Assembly (NCBI RefSeq): GCF_027941775.1
Contig: NZ_CP115917.1
Span: forward strand, 1,687,001 to 1,751,000
DNA: 64,000 nt
Direction of reading: 5' to 3'
DNA from: Tenacibaculum pacificus
GTDB lineage: Bacteria > Bacteroidota > Bacteroidia > Flavobacteriales > Flavobacteriaceae
Shown here: in pieces, positions 49,773 to 58,482 of the stretch
Layout: each line of letters opens with the position of its first letter
How positions within the stretch are numbered: the first letter of the stretch is position 1
Notes under the pieces: generated by a model
The model's database searches: none
What the model saw: only the letters and a program-made list of their open reading frames with translations
Told to the model about the DNA's origin: nothing
Position numbers and translations under genes: made by a program

Positions 49773-50390
49773 TTATTTAATTACAGCTTTAATAAAACTA
49801 TCTAATTCTTCTTCGTTTACTTTATTTACTTCATCCCATCCAATACTTTTGGTTGGTGATAAAGCACCTCTTTTAAAGTCTAAAATTCGTTTATTATCAG
49901 TAATTAAATATGCTGATGGATAATCTAATTTATGAATAAAACCTGCTACTTTTAAAGAAGATTTATTTGGCATTTTTTCTTTAGAAGGAACTAAGAAAAT
50001 TCTTTTATCAAGTTTCTCTGCCATTCTTTTTACACCTTTATCTAAATCCCAAAAAAGCGTGATAAATTTCACTTTTCCATCGTACTTTTCTACCATTTTA
50101 TTCAATGCTGGTATTTCCCCCCAACAAGGTGCGCACCATGTAGCTGCGGCAAGTAAAACAATAGGAGTTTCTATATCTTTAGTACTAATTGTTTCTCCAT
50201 TTATTGAAGTAAAATCATAATTAGAAATATACTTATCTTTAATACAATTGTACACTACATCATCTAACATTGATGCATCGCCGCTTGCATTTGTAATACA
50301 ATCATCAACAATATCTTTATAATATATTCTCTTCTGAGAAAAACTTTTAGTGACTAACAACAGTGTTAAAAAAAGCAATAATTTATTCAT
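49773..50390 (-). CDS. TlpA/ResA-like periplasmic thioredoxin
   Basis: The 205-residue protein has a signal peptide (L-F-L-T-L-L-L-V-T-K-S-F-S-Q) and a thioredoxin fold with the redox pair W-C-A-P-C at the start of helix 1, followed by W-G-E-I-P-A-L-N. The cis-proline region is D-Y-P-S-A-Y-L-I. Such proteins reduce disulphides outside the cytoplasm, for example in cytochrome c maturation. Its place after hemE fits a haem link, but that is inference. Confidence 0.85.
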   Translation of the reverse strand: MNKLLLFLTLLLVTKSFSQKRIYYKDIVDDCITNASGDASMLDDVVYNCIKDKYISNYDFTSINGETISTKDIETPIVLLAAATWCAPCWGEIPALNKMVEKYDGKVKFITLFWDLDKGVKRMAEKLDKRIFLVPSKEKMPNKSSLKVAGFIHKLDYPSAYLITDNKRILDFKRGALSPTKSIGWDEVNKVNEEELDSFIKAVIK

Positions 50391-50417
50391 TTTTCAATAA
50401 TTTAAGGGGGGATTAAA

Positions 50418-51445
50418 TTAATACTTATACTCCTTTACCGCATCTATAAATGCTTTTGCATTTTCGACGGGAATGTTTGGCAAAATCCCATGCCCCAAGT
50501 TAACAATATATTTATCTTTACCAAAATCATTTATCATTTGGTGTACCATTTTTTTAATTTCAGCTGGTGGAGACAATAATCTAGACGGGTCAAAGTTACC
50601 TTGTAGTGTAATATTACCACCTGTTAAATAACGTGCATTTCTTGCTGAACAAGTCCAATCCACTCCTAAAGCTGATGCATTTGATTTTGCCATTTTATCT
50701 AAAGCAAACCAACATCCTTTACCAAAAGCAATAACTGGTGCATCATCTTTTAACGCTTCAATTATTTCGTTGATATATTGCCAGTGAAAATTCACTGATA
50801 ATCTGTTGGCGATAACATACCTCCCCACGAATCAAAAATTTGAACAGCATCTACACCTGCTTTTACTTTTGCTTTTAAATAAGCAATGGTAGTCTCTGTT
50901 ATCTTACTAAGCAATTGGTGTGCCAAAACTGGTTTTGTAAAACAAAATTCTTTTGCTTTATCAAAATTCTTAGACCCCTGACCTTGTACAACATAACATA
51001 AAATAGTCCATGGAGAACCTGCAAAACCAATTAAAGGAACTTCATCATTCAACTTTTCTTTGGTCGCTTTAATAGCCTGCATTACATAGTCTAATTCTAT
51101 GTTTACATCAGGAACAACAACTGTATCTAATCCTTTTTGATCTCTAATCGGATTTGGTAAATAAGGACCAAAATCAGGTTTCATTTGCACCTCAATATTC
51201 ATTGCCTGTGGAATCACTAAAATATCAGAAAATAAAATAGCTGCATCCATTCCAAACCTACGAATAGGCTGTACTGTAATTTCTGATGCTAATTCTGGAG
51301 TTTGGCAACGTGTAAAAAAATCGTATTTCTTTTTTATTACTTGAAATTCTGGTAAATAACGCCCAGCTTGACGCATCATCCATACTGGAGGACGTTCTAC
51401 AGTTTCTCCTTTTAATGCTCTTAAAAATAAATCGTTTTTTATCAT
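50418..51445 (-). CDS. hemE: Uroporphyrinogen decarboxylase, frame broken by two inserted bases
   Basis: The first frame (from 51445) has the family start [13 protein letters not shown] and ends [13 protein letters not shown] then TGA at 50794. The second frame resumes [11 protein letters not shown] and runs to 50418 with G-N-F-D-P and N-L-G-H-G-I-L-P. Removing two bases gives 341 residues, the usual length, with an E-F-S-W or similar junction. The break is a perfect palindrome, CAGTGAA-TT-TTCACTG, whose two halves each read CANTGAA. The enzyme converts uroporphyrinogen III to coproporphyrinogen III. Confidence 0.92.
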
Positions 51446-51502
51446 TTTATAACTTTTTACTATTCTTAATATTTTAAAAATTAACGAATAGCTATTTTTT
51501 AT

Positions 51503-52792
51503 TTACATTTTAGAAACAGCTTCCATTCCTTTATCAATGGCTTTTGAAATCTTTTCAATGTCTTTTTTTGTTAAAGCTGATGTTAAAAACCATGCTTCAA
51601 ACTGTGATGGTGGTAAAAATACACCGTTTTTCATCATTGCCCAAAAGAAGGTTGCAAATTTCTTTGTATCTGATGTTTGTGCTTCTTTAAAATTAGTTAC
51701 AGTAACATTTGTAAAAAATGGATTTACCATAGAACCAAATCTATTTACAGTAATATCTACTCCGTATTTTTTAGCTGATGCTAATAAAAATTCTTCAATA
51801 GTCTGAGCTATTTTATCAAATTTATCATACGGATTTTGCTTTTTTAATTCTTTTAAAGTAGCAATACCACCTGCCATAGCAACAGGATTACCACTTAAAG
51901 TTCCTGCCTGATACATTCCTCCTAAAGGCGCAACTTCTTGCATAATTTCATTACGAGCTCCGTAAGCTCCTACTGGAAAACCTCCTCCAATCACTTTTCC
52001 TAAACAAGTAATATCAGCTTCTACACCTAATAATTCTTGCGCTCCTCCAAATTTAGAACGGAAACCTGTCATAACCTCATCAACAATTAATAAAGCTCCT
52101 TTAGATTCTAAATATGATTTTAATTCCTTTAAAAAATTATTTTGAGGAATAACAACTCCCATATTACCTGCAATAGGCTCTAAAATAACTCCAGCAATAT
52201 CATCATATTCTTCAAAATGTGCTTTTACACTTTCTAAATCATTATAATTAGCTATTAAAGTATTTTTTACAGCACCTTCAGGTACTCCTTTACTTCCTGG
52301 TAAACTTAAAGTTGCTAAACCAGAACCCGCTGCAACCAATAAAGCATCTTGATGCCCATGATAACAACCTGCAAATTTTATAATTTTATCTTTTCCTGTA
52401 AAAGCTCTTGCCAAACGGATTCCACTTAAAACAGCTTCTGTTCCTGAATTTACAAAACGAACTTTATCCATTCCAGGAAAAGCATCACAAACTATTTTAG
52501 CTAATTTAATTTCATTTTCAGTTGATGCTCCAAAAGAATACCCATTTTTCAATGCTTTTATAATAGCTTTTTGCACGTTTTTATGACGATGACCTAAAAT
52601 CATTGGTCCGTAAGACAATACTAAATCTACATAAGTATTATTATCTACATCGGTAATTTTACTTCCTTTTGCTTTTTTGATAAATAAAGGATTTCCTCCT
52701 ACTGAAGAAAATGCTCTTACTGGAGAATTTACAGCTCCAACAAGGTTTACCAATCCTTTTTTATATAATTTTTGTGATTTTTTAAATTCCAT
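51503..52792 (-). CDS. hemL: Glutamate-1-semialdehyde 2,1-aminomutase
   Basis: The 429-residue PLP enzyme makes 5-aminolevulinate from glutamate-1-semialdehyde. The motifs are N-S-G-T-E-A-V-L-S-G-I-R-L-A-R, G-C-Y-H-G-H-Q-D, V-D-E-V-M-T-G-F-R, and the PLP lysine in C-L-G-K-V-I-G-G-G-F-P-V-G-A-Y-G. With hemA in the cluster it shows the C5 pathway to ALA. It follows hemB across a 128-base structured gap. Confidence 0.96.
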   Translation of the reverse strand: MEFKKSQKLYKKGLVNLVGAVNSPVRAFSSVGGNPLFIKKAKGSKITDVDNNTYVDLVLSYGPMILGHRHKNVQKAIIKALKNGYSFGASTENEIKLAKIVCDAFPGMDKVRFVNSGTEAVLSGIRLARAFTGKDKIIKFAGCYHGHQDALLVAAGSGLATLSLPGSKGVPEGAVKNTLIANYNDLESVKAHFEEYDDIAGVILEPIAGNMGVVIPQNNFLKELKSYLESKGALLIVDEVMTGFRSKFGGAQELLGVEADITCLGKVIGGGFPVGAYGARNEIMQEVAPLGGMYQAGTLSGNPVAMAGGIATLKELKKQNPYDKFDKIAQTIEEFLLASAKKYGVDITVNRFGSMVNPFFTNVTVTNFKEAQTSDTKKFATFFWAMMKNGVFLPPSQFEAWFLTSALTKKDIEKISKAIDKGMEAVSKM

Positions 52793-52813
52793 TTTTAATT
52801 ATTTAAAAAGTGT

Positions 52814-52908
52814 ATTCAAGTAGCTTTTATCATACAAAAATGTATCGAATTGTTTTTTAATTAACATTCCGATACATTTTTATTTATAGTTTACAATTTT
52901 ACTTGAAT
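52814..52908. promoter_or_regulatory. Nested inverted repeats between hemB and hemL
   Basis: An inner 12-bp stem (AAAAATGTATCG, 52836-52847, complement 52870-52881) lies inside an outer 8-bp pair (ATTCAAGT with ACTTGAAT). It could be a terminator of hemB or an attenuator-like RNA fold; nothing more can be said from sequence. Confidence 0.4.
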
Positions 52909-52920
52909 CAACAATATATA

Positions 52921-53886
52921 TTATTTTCTATTCAATACTCTTGCTGCTTCTTTGGCAAAATAAGTAATTATAATATCTGCTCCTGCTCTTTTCATCGACA
53001 ATAAACTTTCCATCATTACTTTTTCGCCATCAATCCAACCTTTTTCAGCTGCTGCTTTTACCATAGAATATTCTCCACTTACATTATAACATGCAATTGG
53101 TCTATCAAAATTATTTTTTAAATCTCTAATAACATCTAAATAAGATAAAGCTGGTTTTACCATTAAAATATCTGCTCCTTCTTGATCATCAAAAGTAGCT
53201 TCACGCATACCTTCATCTCTGTTGGCAGCATCCATTTGATACGTTCTTCTATCACCAAAAGAAGGTGCAGAATCTACAGCTTCTCTAAAAGGTCCATAAA
53301 ATGCTGATGCATATTTTACAGAGTATCCCATAATTGGTAAATTAGCAAAGCCTGTATTATCAAGAGATTCTCTCATCATGGCAATTGTTCCATCCATCAT
53401 TCCTGAAGGCGCAACCATATCTGCTCCTGCTCTTGCATGCGAAACAGTTTGTTTTGCTATATTTACTAAAGTTGCATCATTATCAACATCATTATTATGA
53501 ATAACGCCACAATGACCGTGTGATGTATATTCACAAAAACAAACATCAGTAATTACATATAAATCAGGATAATTCTTTTTGATAAAACGGATTGCTTGTT
53601 GCATAATTCCGTTATCATTCCATGTTTCTGTTCCTTCATCATCTTTCTTAGAAGGTATTCCGAATAATAAAACAGCAGGAATATTTAATTCGACAACCTC
53701 ATCCAATTCTTTCGAAATTCTATCCAAAGAAAAACGTTTAATTCCAGGCATAGAACTTATTTCTGTTTCAATATTTTCACCTTCTTCAATAAATAAAGGG
53801 TAAATAAAATCATCCACAGATACTTTTGTTTCTCTAACTAATCTTCTGATTCCTTCTGTTTTCCTAAGTCTTCTTGTACGAAACAT
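52921..53886 (-). CDS. hemB: Delta-aminolevulinic acid dehydratase (porphobilinogen synthase)
   Basis: The 321-residue enzyme joins two ALA molecules into porphobilinogen. It has the metal-site cysteines in [14 protein letters not shown] and the Schiff-base lysine in L-M-V-K-P-A-L-S-Y. The other conserved lysine is in [16 protein letters not shown]. The cysteine triad implies a zinc enzyme. It lies between the hemCD fusion and hemL on the minus strand. Confidence 0.96.
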   Translation of the reverse strand: MFRTRRLRKTEGIRRLVRETKVSVDDFIYPLFIEEGENIETEISSMPGIKRFSLDRISKELDEVVELNIPAVLLFGIPSKKDDEGTETWNDNGIMQQAIRFIKKNYPDLYVITDVCFCEYTSHGHCGVIHNNDVDNDATLVNIAKQTVSHARAGADMVAPSGMMDGTIAMMRESLDNTGFANLPIMGYSVKYASAFYGPFREAVDSAPSFGDRRTYQMDAANRDEGMREATFDDQEGADILMVKPALSYLDVIRDLKNNFDRPIACYNVSGEYSMVKAAAEKGWIDGEKVMMESLLSMKRAGADIIITYFAKEAARVLNRK

Positions 53887-53965
53887 AAAATTATATTTTT
53901 ATATAATAAAATACAGTCGAAAAGGTTTCTTAAAAAAACTATCGACTGCGTTTTATTTTATTTTT

Positions 53966-55552
53966 TTATTCTTGTATAAAATGTGAGTTCACTAATTGAA
54001 GAACACTTTCTACAGTTGGTAATTTAGCAACTTGTACATTTTCAAAATGTTTTCTTGCTTCTTTTGCGGTACTTTCACCAATACAAAAAGCCACTTTATC
54101 AGTGGTGTTTTCTTGCATATAACTTTCAACTGTCGATGGACTATAAAATAAAACACCATTTATAGTATCATCAACTTTAGATGAACTAAGTGTTGTTTTA
54201 TAAGCCTCTACTTCGTTTACTGTAATTCCGTTTTCGTTTAAAGTATTTGGTAAAGTATCTAAACGTAAATCACTACAAAAATAAGTAGCTGATTGTCCTT
54301 TTATTTCAGTAGATAAATAAGCAGCTAATTTTGTAGCATTTCTTTCAGACTTTACTACTTTCCCGATTCTTTGCTCAATTAACTTTTTGGTTCTACGCCC
54401 AACACAATAAATATTTTTGAAATTTAATTCTTCCGAAGTAAATGAATTTGTAATTGCTTCTACACCATTTTGACTAGTGATAATTACATTTTCGATTTCA
54501 TTTTTAACCACTTTAGGCGCTATTCTATTAAAACGAATTTTAATAAAATCACTATCTGCTACATCAATAGATGAATCAACTAATTCCTTTTGAATTTCAG
54601 ATAATTTTTTGGTAGAATAAATAGCGAAATCTTTCTTTTCAACTACATTCTTTTCCATTAATTCTTTACCTCCTCTGTTGATTACATAATCAGCACAATC
54701 TTTTGCTAAAAAACGATGACGTCCTACTTTCGCATTTTTTGTTACTGATATTTTCTTTTTACCATCTTCACTTAATAATAAACCTTTAAAGTTTATTTCT
54801 TCAGTTTTAGGATCAACATAAGCTATAGCTCCTATTGGCGCAGTACAACCACCTTCTAATAAGTTTAAAAACTCACGTTCAATACCTACACAAAGTTGTG
54901 TTTCGTAATGATTTAATTGCTCACAAGCATCTTTAGAAAAGTCATTATCTCCTAAAACAGTAATCATAATAGCACCTTGAGCTGGTGCAGGAATCATCCA
55001 AGAAAGATTAATTGCTCCTTCTGGTCTTTTTCCTAATCTTTCTAATCCTGCGGCAGCGAAAATAGCACCGTCCCAATCATTTTCTTCTAATTTCTCTAAA
55101 CGCGTATTTACGTTTCCTCGTAAACCAACTACTTCACGCGTAGGATAACGATTTAACCACTGTGCTCTTCTACGTAAACTACCCGTTGCAATAACACCAT
55201 TTGGCTGTCCAAAAAACTCTTCGTTGTCTTTTAACACTAAAATATCATTGTAATTAGCACGTTTTAAAACAGCTCCTTGAATAATTCCTTCAGGTAAAAC
55301 AGTAGGAACATCTTTTAAAGAATGTACTGCAATATCAATCTCACCACTTAACATGGCAAGATCTAAATTTTTAGTAAAAACGCCTGTAATTCCTAATTCA
55401 CGCAAAGGCGTATCTAAATCAATATCTCCTGTCGATTTAATTGGAACTATCTCACATTCATATTCTAATTCCTCTAATTCTTTACGAACTTTGTTTGCTT
55501 GCCACATAGCCAATTGGCTATCTCGTGTACCTATTTTAATTGTCTTCTGCAT
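53966..55552 (-). CDS. hemCD: Porphobilinogen deaminase fused to uroporphyrinogen-III synthase
   Basis: The 528-residue protein is about 220 residues longer than a normal HemC. Residues 1-300 are the deaminase: I-G-T-R-D-S-Q-L-A-M-W-Q-A, A-T-G-S-L-R-R-R-A-Q-W, and the dipyrromethane cysteine in L-E-G-G-C-T-A-P-I-G. From about residue 310 the sequence is HemD-like (I-I-T-S-Q-N-G-V-E-A-I, and V-L-F-Y-S-P-S-T-V-E-S-Y). The frame is continuous, so this looks like a true bifunctional enzyme giving uroporphyrinogen III from porphobilinogen. It overlaps hemA by 17 bases. Confidence 0.93.
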   Translation of the reverse strand: MQKTIKIGTRDSQLAMWQANKVRKELEELEYECEIVPIKSTGDIDLDTPLRELGITGVFTKNLDLAMLSGEIDIAVHSLKDVPTVLPEGIIQGAVLKRANYNDILVLKDNEEFFGQPNGVIATGSLRRRAQWLNRYPTREVVGLRGNVNTRLEKLEENDWDGAIFAAAGLERLGKRPEGAINLSWMIPAPAQGAIMITVLGDNDFSKDACEQLNHYETQLCVGIEREFLNLLEGGCTAPIGAIAYVDPKTEEINFKGLLLSEDGKKKISVTKNAKVGRHRFLAKDCADYVINRGGKELMEKNVVEKKDFAIYSTKKLSEIQKELVDSSIDVADSDFIKIRFNRIAPKVVKNEIENVIITSQNGVEAITNSFTSEELNFKNIYCVGRRTKKLIEQRIGKVVKSERNATKLAAYLSTEIKGQSATYFCSDLRLDTLPNTLNENGITVNEVEAYKTTLSSSKVDDTINGVLFYSPSTVESYMQENTTDKVAFCIGESTAKEARKHFENVQVAKLPTVESVLQLVNSHFIQE

Positions 55553-56804
55553 GGATAGTTTCTAAATTTGACCCAAACACCTTTGCCATTACTTCTATAC
55601 TATTATTGATAGAAGTTTCTTCAGCTTTTAAGTGTTTTACAAATTGTGTGGTTATTTTTTGAATAAATCTTGATGTGATTACTTCTGCCTGAGATTCGTC
55701 AAAATCTTTTATTTTCTTCTTATGAAAAGCAATTTCGTCGTGTTGAATTGTTAGTAGCGATTCTTTTAAAGCCATTATTGCAGGTGTAAACTTTCTATGG
55801 TTTAACCACTCTTTAAATTCGTCTTTATGTGTTTGTATAATTTTTTCGGCAGCGGGTATTTCTTGCTGACGAATAGCTAAAGTTTCATCTGTAATTTTTG
55901 ATAATTCATCTACGTTAATCAAAGTTACGTTTGGTAAATCTGCAACTTCTTTCGATACATTAGCTGGCATTGATAAATCTAAAATTAAAAGTTCATTATT
56001 TGTTAAAACATGTTCTTTTTTAATAGTTGCTTCTGAAGCTCCTGTAGAAACAATTAATACATCTGTATTAGCTATTTCTTTATTTAAGTTTTCGTATTTT
56101 GCTTTTTTAATAGAAGGATGTTCTTTTACAAACTCCACAGCTTTTTCTTCGGTTCTATTAATTAAGCTTACCGATTTATTCTGAGTATATTCCGCTAAGT
56201 TCTTACAAGTATGTTTCCCCATTTTACCTAATCCAAAAACCAACATGTTTTTAGAATTATAACTAGGTAAATTTTTAATAAGATATTGAACCGCAGCATA
56301 AGAAACAGATGTTGTTCCTGAACTTAACTTTGTTTCATTTTTTACACGCTTACTAGCCTGCATTACATGATTTAGTAATCGCTCGAAATAAGCATTTACA
56401 GTTCCTACTTCTTTAGCTAATTTAAAAGCTTGTCGCAATTGACCTACAATTTCGTAATCGCCTAATATTTGGCTATCCAAACCTGTTCCCATTCTAAAGA
56501 GATGACGAATTGCTTCGTTATTCTTGTAAACGTTAGATACTTCTGCAAACTCTTGAATTGTTCCGTTAGAATATTTACATAACATGCTTATTAATTGAAA
56601 AGGATGGTCTGCAAAACCTGTAATTTCGGTTCTGTTACATGTTGATAATACAAAAATACCTTCAACTCCATTCAACTTAGCTTCTTCTAAAAGAGCCACT
56701 TGGTTTTCTTTAGAAATACTAAACTTCCCTCTAATAGTTGCATCAGCTTTTTTATAGCTAACTCCAATGTTATATAAATTCTGATTATGTTTATCCGCTG
56801 TCAT
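55536..56804 (-). CDS. hemA: Glutamyl-tRNA reductase
   Basis: The 422-residue enzyme takes the first committed step of haem synthesis, reducing glutamyl-tRNA to glutamate-1-semialdehyde. It has the catalytic cysteine in L-S-T-C-N-R-T-E-I, the G-D-Y-E-I-V-G-Q-L-R-Q-A substrate block, a Rossmann fold (M-L-V-F-G-L-G-K-M-G-K-H) and a dimerisation tail. It is the first gene of the minus-strand haem cluster. The 210-base divergent gap before it holds an iron-box-like palindrome. Confidence 0.95.
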   Translation of the reverse strand: MTADKHNQNLYNIGVSYKKADATIRGKFSISKENQVALLEEAKLNGVEGIFVLSTCNRTEITGFADHPFQLISMLCKYSNGTIQEFAEVSNVYKNNEAIRHLFRMGTGLDSQILGDYEIVGQLRQAFKLAKEVGTVNAYFERLLNHVMQASKRVKNETKLSSGTTSVSYAAVQYLIKNLPSYNSKNMLVFGLGKMGKHTCKNLAEYTQNKSVSLINRTEEKAVEFVKEHPSIKKAKYENLNKEIANTDVLIVSTGASEATIKKEHVLTNNELLILDLSMPANVSKEVADLPNVTLINVDELSKITDETLAIRQQEIPAAEKIIQTHKDEFKEWLNHRKFTPAIMALKESLLTIQHDEIAFHKKKIKDFDESQAEVITSRFIQKITTQFVKHLKAEETSINNSIEVMAKVFGSNLETIHAEDN

Positions 56805-56931
56805 TCAGTCTTCTTCAAATAAGGAGCTACAAAAATATAAAGATTAAATATAAAAAAATATCGCTCAAAGAACTTTTAATGTCGCTATCAGTTTTTTAAC
56901 CTAAAAACATCTATAAAACACAGATAAAGTG

Positions 56932-56939
56932 TATTTTTG
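56932..56939 (+). promoter_or_regulatory. Candidate -7 box (TATTTTTG) before the AraC gene
   Basis: The box fits TAnnTTTG. A ten-codon reading frame starts four bases later (ATG 56942) and ends just before the iron-box palindrome; this may be chance. Confidence 0.45.
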
Positions 56940-56968
56940 CAATGAAATCAGCTATGGAAGCTACTTTA

Positions 56969-56987
56969 ATTTAGAGTCGTTCTAAAT
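56969..56987. promoter_or_regulatory. Candidate iron/haem-responsive operator (TTTAGA-n5-TCTAAA palindrome)
   Basis: TTTAGAGTCGTTCTAAA within A...T is a 7-3-7 palindrome with one mismatch from TTTAGAA-N3-TTCTAAA, the iron control element recognised by the Fur-family regulator Irr in alphaproteobacteria. It lies 28 bases before the AraC gene and within the divergent region of the haem locus. The regulator in this organism is unknown. Confidence 0.5.
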
Positions 56988-57014
56988 AAATTATTTTAAT
57001 TTATATTTTAGTTT

Positions 57015-57902
57015 ATGTCTAAAAACATCGCAGAAAGTACATTTAGAGAAGTCGTCTTAGAAAAAGGTTTTTTTGTCTTGAAATTTCAAAATAACACCAA
57101 CGAAATTGAGTACTATAAAAGAGACATTGACAACTCTTATATACAGCTACATTATTGTGTAAAAGGAAATTGCAAGTTTCATTTTAATAACAACAGTTAC
57201 ACTTTTAATGTACTAGACAAGCATGTTATTTTCCTATATAACTCACAACAAAACTTACCAATAAATTTAGAAATACTACCAAAAACAGCCGTAGTTTCTG
57301 TTTTAATATCTATTGAAAAATTTCATGCGTTATTTTCAAAAGAAGCGAGTTACATTCCTTTTTTAAGCGATGATAACAAAAATAAAAAATATTACGACGA
57401 TACCGAAATTGGTTCAAATACCTTAATGGCTTTGCAACAAATTTTAACAGCAAAAAATCATAGTTCGATGAAAGACCTTTATATTAAAGGAAAAACATAC
57501 GAATTATTAAGTCTTCATTTTGATACTGGTGAAAATACCGAAAACGAATATTGTCCCTTTTTAGTAGATGATCGTGATATTCAAAAAATTAGACACGCCA
57601 AAGATATTATTATCGCCAGAATGAGCGAACCACCAACTTTGCAAGAACTAGCAACCGAAGTAGGTTTGAATTTAAAAAAATTAAAAGAAGGTTTTAAACA
57701 AATATATGGCGACACGGTTTACAGTTTTCTTTTTGATTATAAAATGGAACACGCTCGTAAACTTTTAGAAAGTAATAAATTTAATGTAAATGAAGTTGGT
57801 TTACAGGTTGGATACAGTACTTCTAGTCATTTTATCGCAGCTTTTAAAAAGAAATTTGGCACAACTCCAAAACAATATGTAATCTCTTTATTAGGAAATT
57901 AA
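57015..57902 (+). CDS. AraC-family transcriptional regulator
   Basis: The 295-residue protein has an N-terminal cupin-like sensor half and a C-terminal double helix-turn-helix (T-L-Q-E-L-A-T-E-V-G-L-N-L-K-K-L-K-E-G-F, then V-N-E-V-G-L-Q-V-G-Y-S-T-S-S-H-F-I-A-A-F-K-K-K-F-G). Members next to hemA in flavobacteria are common in my memory and suggest control of iron or haem genes. The upstream palindrome and -7 box fit iron-linked expression. The effector is unknown. Confidence 0.9.
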   Translation: MSKNIAESTFREVVLEKGFFVLKFQNNTNEIEYYKRDIDNSYIQLHYCVKGNCKFHFNNNSYTFNVLDKHVIFLYNSQQNLPINLEILPKTAVVSVLISIEKFHALFSKEASYIPFLSDDNKNKKYYDDTEIGSNTLMALQQILTAKNHSSMKDLYIKGKTYELLSLHFDTGENTENEYCPFLVDDRDIQKIRHAKDIIIARMSEPPTLQELATEVGLNLKKLKEGFKQIYGDTVYSFLFDYKMEHARKLLESNKFNVNEVGLQVGYSTSSHFIAAFKKKFGTTPKQYVISLLGN

Positions 57903-58416
57903 ATGAAACAATTAACTCATTACGACATCGAAAATAAGCAACAAACATTCCCAATAACTATTGTTTGTGATGCTATAAGAACTCCTGAAAATATTGGAAT
58001 GTGTTTTCGCATTGCTGAAAGTTTTGGTGTTCAGAAAATATTTTTACACTGAAAACTCGCCTAGCATCGAAAATAGAAATGTAAAACGTACAGCTAGAAA
58101 TACCATTACCCAAATTGAACACGAAGTTTATACTGATTTCAATGAAGTTATTAATCGATTAAAAAAAGAAGGAAATACTATTATAGGTATTGAAGTTGCT
58201 GATAAAAGTGTCGCACTTCAGAATTTCGATTTTTCATCAAAAGAAAAAATAGTACTACTTTTAGGAAGTGAAAGAAACGGCATAGAAAACATTAATAGTG
58301 TTGATGCCACTGTTGCTATACCAATGTACGGACGCAACTCATCAATGAATGTAATTCATAGTTTAAGCATTGCTTTATACGAAACAACAAATCAATTAAA
58401 TAAAAATTATAAATAG
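57903..58416 (+). CDS. SpoU-family RNA methyltransferase, frame broken by one inserted base
   Basis: ATG 57903 follows the AraC stop codon directly. The first frame has the SpoU motif 1 (V-C-D-A-I-R-T-P-E-N-I-G-M-C-F-R-I-A-E-S-F-G) and ends F-L-H then TGA at 58050. Removing one base continues E-N-S-P-S-I-E-N-R-N-V-K-R-T-A-R-N-T. Motif 2 (L-L-L-G-S-E-R-N-G-I) and motif 3 (I-P-M-Y-G-R-N-S-S-M-N-V-I-H-S-L-S-I-A) follow. The repaired length is 170 residues. The site reads CACTGAA. The family methylates ribose in tRNA or rRNA; the target is unknown. Confidence 0.85.
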
Positions 58417-58482
58417 CGTGATTTAATCTTTTCAAAAAAGATAAAAAACTCAATATATAATAATGACCAAATAAATAAAAAG

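Noticed and set aside
53914..53948. CAGTCGA...TCGACTG hairpin between hemCD and hemB as a terminator
   Set aside because: Only a 7-bp stem with a 21-base loop and no strong U tract; the genes are likely co-transcribed.
25820..58053. Programmed +1 ribosomal frameshifting at CAN-UGA as a shared recoding system
   Set aside because: The fumC site is in a different codon phase with no UGA at the break, the same motif occurs elsewhere without a break, and hemE needs two events. A DNA-level cause fits all cases better.
25172..58416. True loss of YidC, FumC, HemE and HemF by frameshift (pseudogenes)
   Set aside because: Each frame resumes at once, conserved motifs are intact on both sides, and repaired lengths equal the family's. 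YidC and the haem steps are essential or near-essential, so decay is implausible.
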